From Hemerocallis citrina (lineage: Eukaryota > Streptophyta > Magnoliopsida > Asparagales > Asphodelaceae): a stretch of DNA of 64,000 nt. The notes beneath the pieces were generated by a model that worked only from the letters and a program-made list of their open reading frames with translations, was not told where the DNA came from and did not search any database. Made by a program: the position numbers and the translations under genes. The first letter of the stretch is position 1, and each line of letters begins with the position of its first letter. The DNA is taken from the NCBI GenBank assembly GCA_017893485.1, contig JACEHZ010000600.1, positions 673,001 through 737,000 of the forward strand, written 5' to 3'. Of the stretch, positions 21,214 through 32,639 are shown one piece after another.

Positions 21214-22209
21214 TATTGACTCTTAGTTTGGTGTGCACAAAACGTATCTATAAATACTAATAAGTTTAAATTGAGTTGTTCAAATTTTTAGGATTAAATA
21301 ATATCAATAAAAGATTCAATAGAGATTCAAGAATAAGCAAAGAAGAAAAGCAATAAAGAAGGATTGCAAGATCAAGTAAAAGAAGAAGCTATTCAAAAAG
21401 AAGCACATGTTAATTAGTACCCAAGAAAGCCAGCAAGATCAGTTATTAGGATTCCATAATTGTGAGATTTTATATGTATCTAATTGATGGTGAATTGATT
21501 AGTATATGGTAAGAATATAAAGTGGATTCGTCATGAATAGCACAATTGCGGTCGACCGTACTTCAGTATCGGTCAACCGCACCACATTCGACCGCATGTT
21601 ATAGCAATATAATGAAGTAGTCGACCATTCATCTTTCGACTTTTCGTTTAAAGAGGGAAGGTCGACTGTCCCTTTATTGCGATCGGCCGTAACTCATGTT
21701 GTCCATTTTTTTTAAATGTATCGTTTTTATTTTTGATAGATACACTTCCCTGTCTATATATTTGGACGATCCCACTGTTTATTCCTCACCTATTAACTCT
21801 GAAAAAAATCTTCTGAATTAATCAATTCAACAATCAATCCGAGTGTGTGTGATACTTATTTGTTTTCTTCAGTCAGGATCATTCGGGATCTTGAGTTTTT
21901 ATTTTATTCCACTTCGGTGAGATTGACGGAGCTTGTGTTAGAAATCTTGTGGGTGTAATAGGTTTCTCGGCCTGAATCCGAGAATCACTGTACAAGGGTT
22001 TGAGTATAGTGGAACGCTTCTGGCGAAGAATTGCTACATGTAGGTGGTGTGGACGTAGACCTAGGGGTCGAACCACGTTATATCGCTGCGTCACTTGTGC
22101 TTGTTGTGTTTGCTCTTTCTATCCGTTTTCTTTTAATTTGCAACTTTATTTTTAAAAAAATTTAATTCCGCACAATCACCCTATTCACCCCCCTCTAGGG
22201 TGATTTACA
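21214..22209 (+). repeat. Solo LTR (SIRE/Maximus-like copia type) inside Helitron copy A
   Basis: It is absent from Helitron copy C, where GATGAAATTA runs straight into GAGTCGC. The right end is GGTGATTTACA followed by ATTAG. The left end is mutated (TATTGACTC where copy B has TGTTTGACAC). It contains several GGTCGACC-type palindromes (21550-21690) and a TATATATTTGG promoter candidate near 21757. The C-rich stretch (CACCCCCCTCTAGG) just before the end is typical of SIRE-like LTRs. Confidence 0.75.
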
Positions 22210-22531
22210 ATTAGAGTCGCTGCATCGCATGTAGAGGCACTCGATTCGGTAGAGGGGAGTCGCTGATACGGAGTTCCTTGATATTCGCGTTCGATTTGGT
22301 GGAGGGAGTCGCCGATATGGAATCAGCAGCGAACCAGATATCAGCGACGACCTCTTGATTGGGGTTCGACATTAGATTTGGATTTGGATTTTCTTTGATA
22401 TTCAAGCTTGAGAGGACGATGGAGACTTCGCCAATGGAATGGAAGCGAAGGTTTAAGAAAATGATTTTAGGGATTTGGAGTTAGCGGCTTAAAAACCTGA
22501 GAGGAGAGAGAAAAAAAAAATGGAGCTCACT

Positions 22532-25500
22532 GGACTTGCTACACGGGCCCATTGTAGACTTCCAGCTTGTTTGTTCAGACATGAACTACAACTACAACTA
22601 GAATAGATGAAAGAGGAAAAACCTCATGCACATGTGGTCATAAAAAAAAATTATATGACAAAAGATCTGAGCCTTTGGTTCCCTCCGATTCTCTTCAAAG
22701 ACAGTGCCACAAAGACCGTGCCACCCACAAGGTTGCCTCGGATCTCGAGGGATTTTTTAGGGGGCCGGGCACAGTCTTTAAATGAGAATCAAAGGTCCAG
22801 ATATCTTGTCATATCATTTTTTTTTTATGACTGTGTGTGTACATATGATTTTTTATTTTTAATTTTTTTTCCCGACTGAAAGAGATGGAATCCATATACT
22901 ACTCTTTTAAGGATGAACTCTCTCTAGTCCCTAGTCTTTATTAATGTGATTACACTAATAATTGAATACCTTCACTAATTTATTAACATTTCTCGAGACA
23001 AGAAGACTACTTTCAGAAGGTTGCATTATTGGTTGTTAACAGTAAAAATATAAGGTTTGAATATATAAGATGACTTGACTCACCTGACAAACATAAAGTC
23101 TTCGGGAATTGGATGCTCTCCAGTACCGACCGAGGAGTCTGTCAAGTATACAATTAAATAAGACACATATAAGAGCCAAAATAAAATTAAAAGAGAAACG
23201 AATGAAAAAGCGGTCAACCAACCAGACCAATACTAGTGTAGAAAGAAAAGAAAAAACATGGATAGAGAGGCCGTAACACGCTCCCTCAACAAGATCTTTG
23301 CCTATTCTATTCTATGCCCATTCCAACTAATCATGACTACTTCAATTATTCCAGTAAAGGATGGGGAAAGGAAAGAAGAAAAAAACCATCGAAACATCAC
23401 GATTAGAGAATGATATATATAGTTCATGCATCTCTCTTTTTTTTTTCACGGCATCATATCTCCGTTATCTGTTTGCATTAATTAGTAATCAGTAATCTCG
23501 TGCACTGCGCATACATAGATGTTACTTACCCAGTCGTGGGCTCCATTGACATCATGAAATTCCTTTTCATTTTAGATTTGAAATTTCATCAGAATTTTAA
23601 TCCGGCGGAGTCGAAAAACACCTTAGCCGATATAAGCTGAACTGCATATGATTCGTAGTTTATACTTTTTGGTTAACTAGAGATGGCATAGGAGGAAATT
23701 TCCTGTTATGGTACCTTAAAAAATCCTACCCTCCTCCCAAATGTATGATCCACGCCGTTTAAAGTGTTGAACATGTCATAAAACATAAAAAGATGAAATA
23801 TTATCAAAATTGAATGTGTTTTGCCCATTTAATTAATAATCTCAATGGTTATCTTGTTGAAAAATTATTCATTATGCAACCTCATGATGAATAGGCAAAA
23901 TATATTCAAATTTAGTTATTGTTTTTTCCAACTTAAATGGTGCAGATCGTGAATTTTGGTTGTGGATAATGGATATTTATTGTGCCATAGAAGAAAATTT
24001 CTTCCTAAGCGTAGAGCCCACGTACCCTAATATATATTAATTGAAGATTTTATGGCACAACCGGGATTTGAATTCCCGGCCTTTTGCTGACCTGCGAAGA
24101 GGCTACATTGACACTTGCCAATGTAGTTGAGATTTACCAGGATAATTGATTTTAAGAGGATGGTTAATATAACTCCAACTTAAAAGTGTATCGTTGAGAT
24201 TAGATTCAGTTTTTCTTAGAACAAGGTTGTAGTCACACACTATGGTTGTTTGTTGATAGGTTTGTTGGTAGGGTTCGACGGGTTTTGAATGATTTTTGAA
24301 CTTGCATCCAAAACCCAAAATACAAGTGGGTTTTTGAGACCTCTAAAACCAGTCCATAACTTACAAGGTCATCAAACCCAAACTCGAACCCACGCGATTG
24401 AACAGGTTTTGGGTTAGGATTGGGTTTTTAAAAGTTTCGAGTATAGTACCTCATTTGACGGGGATAAACTACACTTAAGAAAGAAAAGTTAAGAAAGAAA
24501 AGATTTAGCCAAGACCTATTTTTGTAAGAATTCATGCTTCATATAACAATAGTTTTTACATAAATTAAACATATATTATTTCTTTTGAATAACACATCTA
24601 ACATATAGAATTACTAGGTTTGCCCGTTGACACGTACCTACGGCACGTCTTCAGAATGGTACACCTGGTTTGATTATATAAAATAGTTTCAAAGGTCTAG
24701 AAAATTAATTGAAGTAAGAAACATATTATATGAGGAAGCAGCATATCTACCTTTAAGCTCAATCATCGCCTTCTTAATCATTAGCTTGAACTTACCTGGA
24801 ATGCATATAGTTTGTTAGAAACATTGCATAGAGTTTTTTTAACTTCAGCATCAATTTTAGATGCTTGTAATAATTATGCAAGGAAATGATCATATAGGTT
24901 TTATAGAGCTTACTCTAATCCCATAACCACTATGAGCATGTCTAAATACAATGGTAACCCAAGTGCAGGTGTGAAGGTATCTACAATACCAATAACCTAA
25001 ACATTTTTTTGTCTGAGACTCAGTTTGCAATTGAAATACCTCTTTCAACAAAAATGTAATACATGAAGTTCTCAAAACTCTAATCCAAGCTAATCATTTC
25101 TTTTATCTCTACTTTGGCTCCCATTGCACCTTTATTAAAAAAAATCAAAATATATCAATAAAAAATTTACTTTAGCTGTCTTTCTTGAGTTGAGAATTTG
25201 CACCCTTCACTGGTAAACTCCAGTCATCTCAATACTATATATCCAAACATACAATAAAAGTTCTTATATGTTATGTTATCCATGGTTTTGAATAACCAGT
25301 GAAGGGAACACTTCACGATAGTATATTCTCTTGTAGTAAATAAATTAATATTGCATATTTGCCAAGTTATTTTCGGTTGTTGATCAGCTTACCTGTCCTG
25401 CTATGATCTGGACGCCAAATTGAGGCCACCAAATAATCCATCTCTCACTTGCGTACACCTTAAATCAAAACCAATAAAAAAACTCATCAAATAAATCACC

Positions 25501-26940
25501 AAATTAAAAATTTTTAAACCAAAAAATAAAACAATCATACCTCTCTGAACTTAGATCTCATGCACAAACAAAATTCGAGTCAGCAAAAAGCTAAGTAATC
25601 CCCTGCACACACAAAATTAAAAATTAGAATGAGAATTCGGTTAATGAGATGAAATTAGTGTTTGACACTTAGTTTGGTGTGCACAAAACGTGTCTATAAA
25701 TACTAATAAGTTTAAATTGAGTTGTTCAGATTTTCAGGATTAAATAATATCAATAAAAGATTCAAAAGAGATTCAAGAATAAGCAAAGATTGAAAGCAAT
25801 AAAGAAGGATTGCAAGATCAAGCAAAAAAAGAAGCTATTCAAAAAGAAGCACAAGTTAATTAGTGCCCAAGAAAGCCAGCAAGATCAGTTATTTGGATTC
25901 CATATTTGTGAAATTTTATATGTATTTAATTGATTGTGAATTGATTAGTATATGGTAAGAATATAAAGTGGATTCGTCATGAACAGCACGATTGCGGTCG
26001 ACCATACTTCAGTGTCGATCAACCGCACCACAGTCGACCGCACATTATAGCAATATAATGAAGCAGTCGACCATTCATCTTTCGACTTTTCGTTTAAAGA
26101 TGTTGTGGTCGACCGTAACTCACGCTATCCATTTTTTTTAGAATGTATCGTTTCTATTTTTGATAGATACACTTCTCCGTCTATATATTTGGACGAACCC
26201 ACTGTTTATTCCTCACCTATTAACTCTGAGAAAAATCTTCTGAACTAATCAATTCAACAATCAATCCGAGTGTGTGTGATACTTATTTATTTTCTTCAGT
26301 CAGGATCATTAAGGATCTTGAGTTTTTCTTTTCTTCCACTTTGGTGAGATTGACGGGACTTGTGTTAGAAATCCTGTGGGTGTAATAGGTCTCTCGGCCT
26401 GAATCCAAAAATCAGTGTACAAAGGTTTGAGTATAGTGGAACGCTTGTGGCGGAGAATTGCTACAAGTGGTGTGGACGTAGACCTAGGGGTCGAACCACA
26501 TTATATCGCTGCGTCACTTGTGCTTGCTATGTTTGCTCTCTCTATCTCTTTTCTTTTAATTTGCAACTTTATTGTTTAAATTTTTTAATTCCGCACAATC
26601 ACCCTATTCACCCCCCTCTAGGGTGATTTACAATTAGAGTCATCGCATTGCATGTAGAGGCACTCGATTCGGTGGAGGGGAGTCGCTTGATATTCGCGCT
26701 CGATTTGGTGGAGGGAGTCGCCGATACGGAATCAGCAGCGAACCAGATATCGGCGACGACCTCTTCATTGGGGTTCGACACTAGATTTGGGTTTGGATTT
26801 GCTTTGAGATTCACGCTTGAGAGGATGACGAGGCTTCGCCAATGGAATGGAAGCGAAGGTTTAAGAAAATGGTTTTAGAGATTTGGAGTTAGCGGCTTAA
26901 AAACCCCAGGGGAGAGAGAGGAAAAAAAATGGAGCTCTCT
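22532..26940. repeat. Tandem duplication, copy B
   Basis: 4,409 bp, directly adjoining copy A. It lacks the Tork-like insertion and shows the pre-insertion sequence CTATGGTTGTTTGTTGATAGG near 24240-24260. Positions 22532-24613 are non-coding apart from the tRNA-like remnant (about 24056-24122); the rest is a Helitron with its solo LTR. Past 26940 the Helitron continues, whereas copy A stops. Confidence 0.9.
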
Positions 26941-27136
26941 GGTTTGAGAAATAGAGGGAGCAAACTGATCTAAATAGAAGAAAGAGAGGGAAAGAGAGGG
27001 AGAGAGAAATAATTAAATAAATAAAGGAGGTGTTTTGGGGGGAGGGGGTGGGCGTTTCTGGACCATTGATTTCCTTACTATTGAACTATTGAAGGAGAAC
27101 CACTCGATAGCCTTTCTTTGTGTTTTATTATATATA
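24614..27136 (-). mobile_element. Helitron copy B, nearly complete non-autonomous element
   Basis: The minus-strand 3' end has the same hairpin (24632-24648, one mismatch in the stem) and ends CTAG with a host T. The 5' end lies near 27130, where the minus strand reads TATATAATAAAACACAAAG, matching plant Helitron starts; the terminal TC appears mutated. It contains a solo LTR at 25659-26632. Length is 2.5 kb, about 1.5 kb without the LTR. No Rep/helicase coding region is visible. Short exon-like stretches followed by GTAAGC-type donors occur but could not be assigned to a gene. Confidence 0.78.
25659..26632 (+). repeat. Solo LTR (SIRE/Maximus-like copia type) inside Helitron copy B
   Basis: 974 bp from TGTTTGACACTTAG to GGGTGATTTACA, flanked by a perfect 5 bp duplication ATTAG (25654-25658 and 26633-26637). 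No primer-binding site or coding sequence is attached, so it formed by recombination between the two LTRs of a full element. It is shared with copy A, so it predates the tandem duplication. Confidence 0.85.
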
Positions 27137-27390
27137 TGTTTTATAGTTTATAATTTATATTCCACTAAAAGTAAAGTTCTAATTTTTGCACCATATAAAA
27201 TTATGTGTGAGCAATGAACACTTTTTCACCAGGATATTATGTATATTTTAGCTGAGTATGATAATATATTATATGCATACAATATATATCTACTATATAA
27301 AATTTATGTATGCACTATATAAAGTATACTCTTCCTAAGAATTCGGGCGACTTGTGGGTTTTACGAAGTTTAAAATCATCCAAAATAAAT
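27137..27390. other. AT-rich spacer
   Basis: TA-rich sequence with no recognisable feature. Confidence 0.5.
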
Positions 27391-27520
27391 TGGGTTTGGG
27401 TGCGTTATAAAATTTCAAGCTGGACAAGTGTTACATGGACTATGAACCGTATACATGGGTTTGGGTGCGTTATAAAATTTCAAGCTGGACAAGTGTTACA
27501 TGGACTATGAACCTTATACA
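27391..27520. repeat. Two tandem 65 bp units
   Basis: TGGGTTTGGGTGCGTTATAA starts at 27391 and again at 27456. The units are almost identical, indicating a recent slippage-type duplication. A run of 15 C follows at 27536-27550. Confidence 0.85.
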
Positions 27521-27573
27521 TACGGGTTCGGTATGCCCCCCCCCCCCCCCAATTCCGTAATAAGGGATTCGTA

Positions 27574-27646
27574 CAAGTGGAGATTGGAACCTCCGACCTC
27601 TTGCTCAATATCTAAGAGGTTTACCACTAAACTATTATGACACTTG
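27574..27646 (-). repeat. tRNA-like sequence (pseudo-tRNA or SINE head)
   Basis: 73 nt on the minus strand. The ends CAAGTG and CACTTG pair over 6 bp, TAGTTTAGTGG matches the internal promoter A box, CCTCTT and AAGAGG form an anticodon-like stem, and GGAGGTTCCAATCTCC forms a T-arm with a one-base-off B box. The anticodon loop would be 11 nt instead of 7, so it is not a working tRNA. The dispersed-repeat look suggests a SINE-type origin. Confidence 0.45.
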
Positions 27647-27714
27647 CAAATTAGATTAAGTTGGGCTTTCTAGTTATAATAGTAGAGGTTTTTTTTAGGG
27701 AAAATGTTGAATAC

Positions 27715-28105
27715 GGTCACCCTGTTTTATTAATAAGAAATTAACAAAACAAAATCCAAAGTATTTGACCAAACCTAAAGTACATGAAATAAAATATAAA
27801 ACCTCCAGTTCAACATGGGATGGTGAGAAAAAAATAAAACCATAAAGCAACATGACAAGTACAGACAACAAGTGTTTCCTCCAACAACCCTGGAGGGTGG
27901 GCCATTGACCCGAAAATCAACAATTGATTTATGAGACATCAAGCTAGAGGAGAGGGCAATCCGGACCCCTTCTTGGGCCCTAAAAAATAACCTCAACACC
28001 ATACTGGACCCCATCCAGGCACAAAGGAAATTTCCTCTGATATTGTAATGGACCCCTTTGGCCCAGTCACAATGCTTGGCCCAATATAAATATATGTACG
28101 TCATT
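27715..28105 (-). mobile_element. 5'-truncated LINE 3' end
   Basis: On the minus strand the sequence ends with TTAATTTCTTATTAATAAAAC, like the 3' end of the longer LINE at 34.4 kb (AATCTTATTAATGAAAC). Upstream, the translation GPPSRVV ... FYILFHVL parallels VPPSRALLEVYVLFHTL of that LINE. No target duplication was identified. Confidence 0.5.
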
Positions 28106-28379
28106 TTAGCTTTGTGCGCCGTTCACGTGGTATGCGCACACCCACCTGAAGTGCATCGGGCAGAATTTTTGGTGCCTAAACCGTATCGAAATTCGAAACG
28201 CCCGCTCACAACGAAAACGCCTCTCCCACGAAGGCATCGTTAGCAATATTGAAGGCATTGACGGTGGGGGGGGCCCCGTCATCGGGCCCACCCCTGCAGC
28301 TCTACTGCACGGCTACCGCCCACTCACCCGCGCTGCCTACCCCCTCTAAGGAAAGCAATCGGAAAGTGCCTTCGTCTTC

Positions 28380-29110
28380 CAGATCTTATCCACACTCTCA
28401 CTCAAAATCCAAAACATAGGGCAAATCTTCCCCTCCCTTCTCACTTTGATCCAAATGCCAAACCCAATCTATTCCTCCTCCCCTCCTTCTCAATCGCAAT
28501 CAAAAAATCAAATCCCTATCAAAATCCACAGTGAAAGAGGGAGCAGTCAGGCCTCTCTCTCTTTCACTCACATTCTCCCACCCCCTCACAATCAAACCCA
28601 CAATCAAAACAAACCAGAAGAGAGCAGTGAAGCATACCTTCTCTCTCTCTCACACACACATAACCATGGAGGTAAGGTGGTTGTAGAAGCGGTGGCGCGT
28701 GGGGGTTGTTCCAACGGTGTCGCGGGTGGGGGGGGGTCTATGGCATGGTGATCCCGAGGAGGTAGCGTTCAGGGGATAGATGGTCGGAGAAGGTGGCCGT
28801 GGTCACGGCATGGCGGCATCCGCAAGCGCCCCTGGGGCCGCATTCCTTGCAAGTGGCTCGGCCCCTTCGACCTTGCCAAAGAGGCGGTGTGCGCCTACGA
28901 CATCGCCGCTAGCAGCCTCTGCTGCCCTAAAGCTAAGGCCAACTTCGGATTGCCCCATTTCGAACCTGAAGTTGACCCGCATCGACGATCGCAATCACAA
29001 GCGCCCCTTCGGATCTGCTATCCGACCCGCATCGATGGTCGTGATCATTTTCCCGTACCCCTTGGAGCTCCAGTGAGGCTTGATGGTTGGAGAACAATTG
29101 AAACCTCAAT
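28380..29110 (+). pseudogene. AP2/ERF transcription factor pseudogene
   Basis: At 28809-28960 one frame reads GIRKRPWGR, then directly [20 protein letters not shown] and [10 protein letters not shown]. These are the start and end of an AP2 DNA-binding domain (RGVRKRPWGR, WLGTFxTAEEAARAYD, GPKAKxNFP). About 14 residues between them, normally containing AAEIRD, are missing, replaced by IPCK. No in-frame ATG upstream gives an intact protein; the candidate ATGGAGGTAAGG near 28667 soon meets a stop. The preceding 250 bp is pyrimidine-rich like a 5' leader. ERF proteins bind GCC or DRE boxes in the nucleus; this copy lacks part of the binding sheet and should be non-functional. Confidence 0.7.
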
Positions 29111-29503
29111 CAAGTTTGGATTTTGGTAGTGGATGGTTAGGATGAGGGAAAGAAACAACTAGGGAAAGAGAAGGTTGAGAAATGGGAGAAAGAGATAAGA
29201 GAGGAGAGATCGAAATGATCACAGCAAAACGGGAAGGGGGCGACAAAACCCCTGGAAAACAAATTTTTTTACCTATCTAAATTACAAACTGATACAAAAC
29301 TTTAAACATAAGACTGTAAATGTTTGATTAAAGCATGCATCCTATCTTACTCAACTTTTCGCAATGCCTTCAGCCACTGTACAAACTGCATTTTTAAAAA
29401 AAAGGGCTTAGCAATGATTTGTATTTATTAAGTTGAAGGAGCGAGCTTGGGCCCATTGAGGGGTCCAAGATTAGTACTATTAATGTTATCAAGTTGAAGG
29501 AGT

Positions 29504-29932
29504 GTGATGTTAACAAGGGAACAGTGTGGTTGGGCCTATGACAGGGTCTGTTCCCAAGCCAGCTCATGGTGTGGATTCTTCTATAATGATGATGATTTGG
29601 AGGCACGACTGAACCTGGATGAGGAGCTTATGTTCACAGATGACGACACAGACGACTTAGAGTCGTTGCAGACACACATAGGGGTTTCCTCCCCTACCCC
29701 AGAGATTGTAGCTTCTAGTTTCCCAACGACCGCTTCCCAAAGCAGCTCTGGGGCCGCTAGAGTGCCTGTTGGGTTCAGGGTTCAGAAAGTGGTCAAAGGG
29801 GCTCATGAGGAGTCATTGGACGACTACCTTGAGATTGTCGCGGTAGCCAAGGTGGCCAAAAACGATGGTGGAGGTACGCGTTGTATTCTTGCTTCTATTT
29901 TTCAATTATATGTCAGATATAGATGTTTTTAA
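29504..29932 (+). pseudogene. LINE ORF1 remnant
   Basis: An acidic stretch (DDDLEARLNLDEELMFTDDD) and a Ser/Pro/Thr-rich linker resemble the C-terminal part of plant LINE ORF1. No CCHC knuckle is visible, so the 5' part is probably missing. Confidence 0.5.
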
Positions 29933-30105
29933 GTTAGCCGAAACCTGTGGTCTAGCGGTGAGTGATCCTGAACGAAATGCTTTCTTGCTTAACAAGATTA
30001 TAGGTTGGGAAACAGATAGAGTACATTTACATGCCTCAATAAATCCCATTCCGAATCGTCCCTCAGAGGAGGGCGAGGCAGAGGGGTCCCCCTCCCAACT
30101 CACAT

Positions 30106-30720
30106 GTGCAACCCCCAAAATGTTTCCCAATGAATGTCCTCTTTTGGAACGTGGGGGGGTTAGGAGGGCGTGGTAAAAGAGAAATGGTCAGGAACGTTAT
30201 TAATACATCCAAAGCGGAGGTGGTAGGGCTGCAAGAGACCAAGCTCAATCAAGAATTTAAACCCAGGAGGATGGGAGGGTGTAGAATTAAGGAATGGAAA
30301 GTATGTCCATCGATTGGAGCCTCAGGTGGTATTGCCATCGGCTTTAACCCGAATATCTTCGCTTGTCCGGATGAATTCCAGTGTAATTTTTCTCTCTCAG
30401 TCCGACTTCTTCGGCGAGCAGACAGCTGGGCCCAAACGGTTACGGTCGTTTATGGCTCGAATCGGTCTACCGACAAAGAAGCATTCTAGAATGAACTCCT
30501 TTCAATCCAAGCACGGTGGCATAGTGCGTGCATCGTTGGGGGTGATTTCAACATCACAAGATTTGCCTTTGACCCCCGTGGAAGAGGATCAAACGATATG
30601 GATAGGGAAGAGTTCAACAGGGTCATTAATGAACTAGAGCTTATTGACATCCCTATTAATGATAGGCTGTTCACTTGGTCGAATATGCAAGCGGACCCCA
30701 TCATGGCTAAACTCCCATAG
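30106..30720 (+). pseudogene. LINE apurinic-type endonuclease domain, disrupted
   Basis: It reads VLFWNVGGLGGRGKR, then VVGLQETKL (catalytic Glu) and, after a TAG at 30487, GGDFN with the catalytic Asp/Asn and LFTWSNMQ. These are the ordered motifs of the plant L1 endonuclease that nicks target DNA. The frame has the stop at 30487 and another at 30718. Confidence 0.8.
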
Positions 30721-31670
30721 ACTGGGAATCAAATTTACTGCTGGCATATGCTAAATCTCTTCCAAGACCAACCTCGGATCACTTTCCCATCATCCTTTCC
30801 ACGGGACAGCAGTGCTCCCGTAAACCGGGAAAATTCATATTCGAGAAGGCCTAGATGGATTCAGGAATTTCATCACATGGTTATGGAGAGCTGGGCATTA
30901 CTAACCAGGGGTACAGATGCAGCAGCCTGTTGGTGTCAAAAGATACGGCAGCTACGTAACACATTGTAAAATGGAACCGCACTAGATTCGCTAATATCTG
31001 GTGTGCGAAAGAATCGTTTCTAGAGGGCATCAACGAATTAGAAAGATTGAAGGAATCTTGCGACTTGTCCCAGGAAGAGCGGACCAGACTTCTCGAATTT
31101 AGGGATAACAATGCTAACCTTAACAAACTTGAGGAGATCAAGTGGAAACAGAGTTTCGTGGCTCAAAAAGGGAGACGCGAAACTCCAATAGACTGGGAAT
31201 CAAATTTACTGCTGGCATATGCTAAATCTCTTCCTAGACCAACCTCGGATCACTTCTCCATCATCCTTTCCACGGGAGAGCAGTGCTCCCGTAAACCGGG
31301 GAAATTCATATTCGAGAAGGCCTAGATGGATTCAGGGATTTCATCACATGGTTATGGAGAGCTGGGCATTACCAACCAGGGGTACAGATGCAGCAGCCTG
31401 TTGGTTTCAAAAGATACGGCGGCTACGTAACACATTGTAAAATGGAACCGCACTAGATTCGCTAATATCTGGTGTGCGAAAGAATCGTTTCTAGAGGGCA
31501 TCAACGAATTAGAAAGATTGAAGGAATCTCGCGACTTGTCCCAGGAAGAGCGGAACAGACTTCTCGAACTTAGGGATAACAATGCTAACCTTAACAAACT
31601 TGAGGAGATCAAGTGGCAACAGAGATCTAGGATTTCGTGGCTAAAAGAGGGCGACACGAATACTGCCTTC
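30721..31670 (+). repeat. Internal tandem duplication of the LINE (about 471 bp unit)
   Basis: ACTGGGAATCAAATTTACTG occurs at 30721 and 31192, and the following roughly 470 bp match closely with scattered differences (for example CTTTCC versus CTTCTC, and a 9 bp gap near 31630). The unit spans the endonuclease-RT linker and breaks the frame. Confidence 0.9.
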
Positions 31671-32606
31671 TTTCAACGGGCAGCTACTGCTCGACGTAGA
31701 TCTAACCTCATCCTTTCTTTCCATACATACTCTTGGATTTCTCAAAACAAGAAGGAAATCATGGACACTTTTCAATCTCATTATAAGATCTTATTCAGCC
31801 AAAAGAATGGGTTTAGAATCCCACTTAGGGTAACCTTCTGGCAGAACAGCCGTCATAACACCGCTCAGACCCTGTGCGATTTGGAGGCCCGATTCACGGA
31901 GGAGGATGTGAAAGAGACAATCAATCAGATGGGATCTAATAGGGCGCCAGGGCCAGACGGCTTCCCTATGATGTTTTTCCAAACTTTTTGGGATGAAATC
32001 AAAGGGGACGAAATCAAAGGGAACATCATGAACCTCATGGATGAATTCTTCTACCATAGGTTGAAATTGGGCATGTTCAACTTTGCAGAAGTCATCCTCA
32101 TCCCCAAACGGAAGGAAGCCCATAGGGTGGGTGATTTTAGACCCATTAACCTTCTTAATTGCTCGGTTAAGATTATCACCAAGATCTTGGCCAATCGTTT
32201 GAGAAAGATTATGGATGGCCTAATTAGCCGAGAACAATCTGGTTTCATTTAGGGGTGGTGTATCTTGAATTGTGTGGCCACGGCCGAAGAGGTGATCCAC
32301 CAGTGCCATATTGCTAATGAGAGGAGCTACCTTATGAAGTTAGACTTTGAAAAAGTGTACGACTGTGTAGACTGGGAATGCTTGTTAGAAACTCTAAGAG
32401 GCAGAGGATTTGGTGACAAATGGATCAGATGGATTCGTCACTGTCTGGATCCGAGTAAAACTTCCATCTCGATTAACGGTCGAACCGGTCACCCCCTCTC
32501 TTGTAGGAAAGGTCTAAGACAAGAGGATCAATTTTCACACCTTCTTTTTACCCTTGTAGCAGACGTGCTTAAGACTATGTTGGACAATTGCAAGCAAGAT
32601 GGCTAG
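31518..32606 (+). pseudogene. LINE reverse transcriptase, disrupted
   Basis: Motifs in order: SWLKEGDTNTAFF, NRAPGPDGFP (RT block 1), PKRKEAHRVGDFRPI, a stop at 32250, then LKLDFEKVYDCVDW-like sequence and GLRQEDQFSHLLF. The catalytic YADD is at 32658-32669 in another frame. All blocks of a plant L1 RT are present, but at least two stops and a frameshift prevent translation. Confidence 0.85.
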
Positions 32607-32639
32607 ATCTCCCCAGTGGCGAGCAGAAGGACATGACAG

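Larger units (their letters stand above)
14299..22531. repeat. Tandem duplication, copy A (interrupted by the Tork-like element)
   Basis: Sequence from GGACTCGCTACACGGGC (14299) onward recurs from 22532. Without the 3,814 bp retrotransposon and its extra 5 bp target copy, copy A is 4,414 bp, against 4,409 bp for copy B, and the two are directly adjacent. By eye, 14950-15986 appears identical to its counterpart at about 23200-24246. From 19806 onward the copies differ at roughly 4 percent, and the first 650 bp also differ, including a gap of about 40 bp near 14470. Confidence 0.9.
20168..22531 (-). mobile_element. Helitron copy A, 5' end removed by the tandem duplication
   Basis: Read on the minus strand, the 3' terminus is a perfect 7 bp stem, ACGTGCCGTAGGCACGT (20186-20202), followed by ACGGGCAAACCTAG and a host T. 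This is the canonical Helitron hairpin plus CTAG|T end. The interior is about 95 percent similar to copy B and shared with copy C. It contains a solo LTR (21214-22209). The 5' end, seen in copies B and C, is missing because the sequence switches to duplication copy B at 22532. No Rep/helicase coding region is visible: non-autonomous. Confidence 0.8.

Noticed and set aside
27574..27646. Functional tRNA gene
   Set aside because: The anticodon loop would be 11 nt and the D-stem is poor; better explained as a tRNA-derived repeat.
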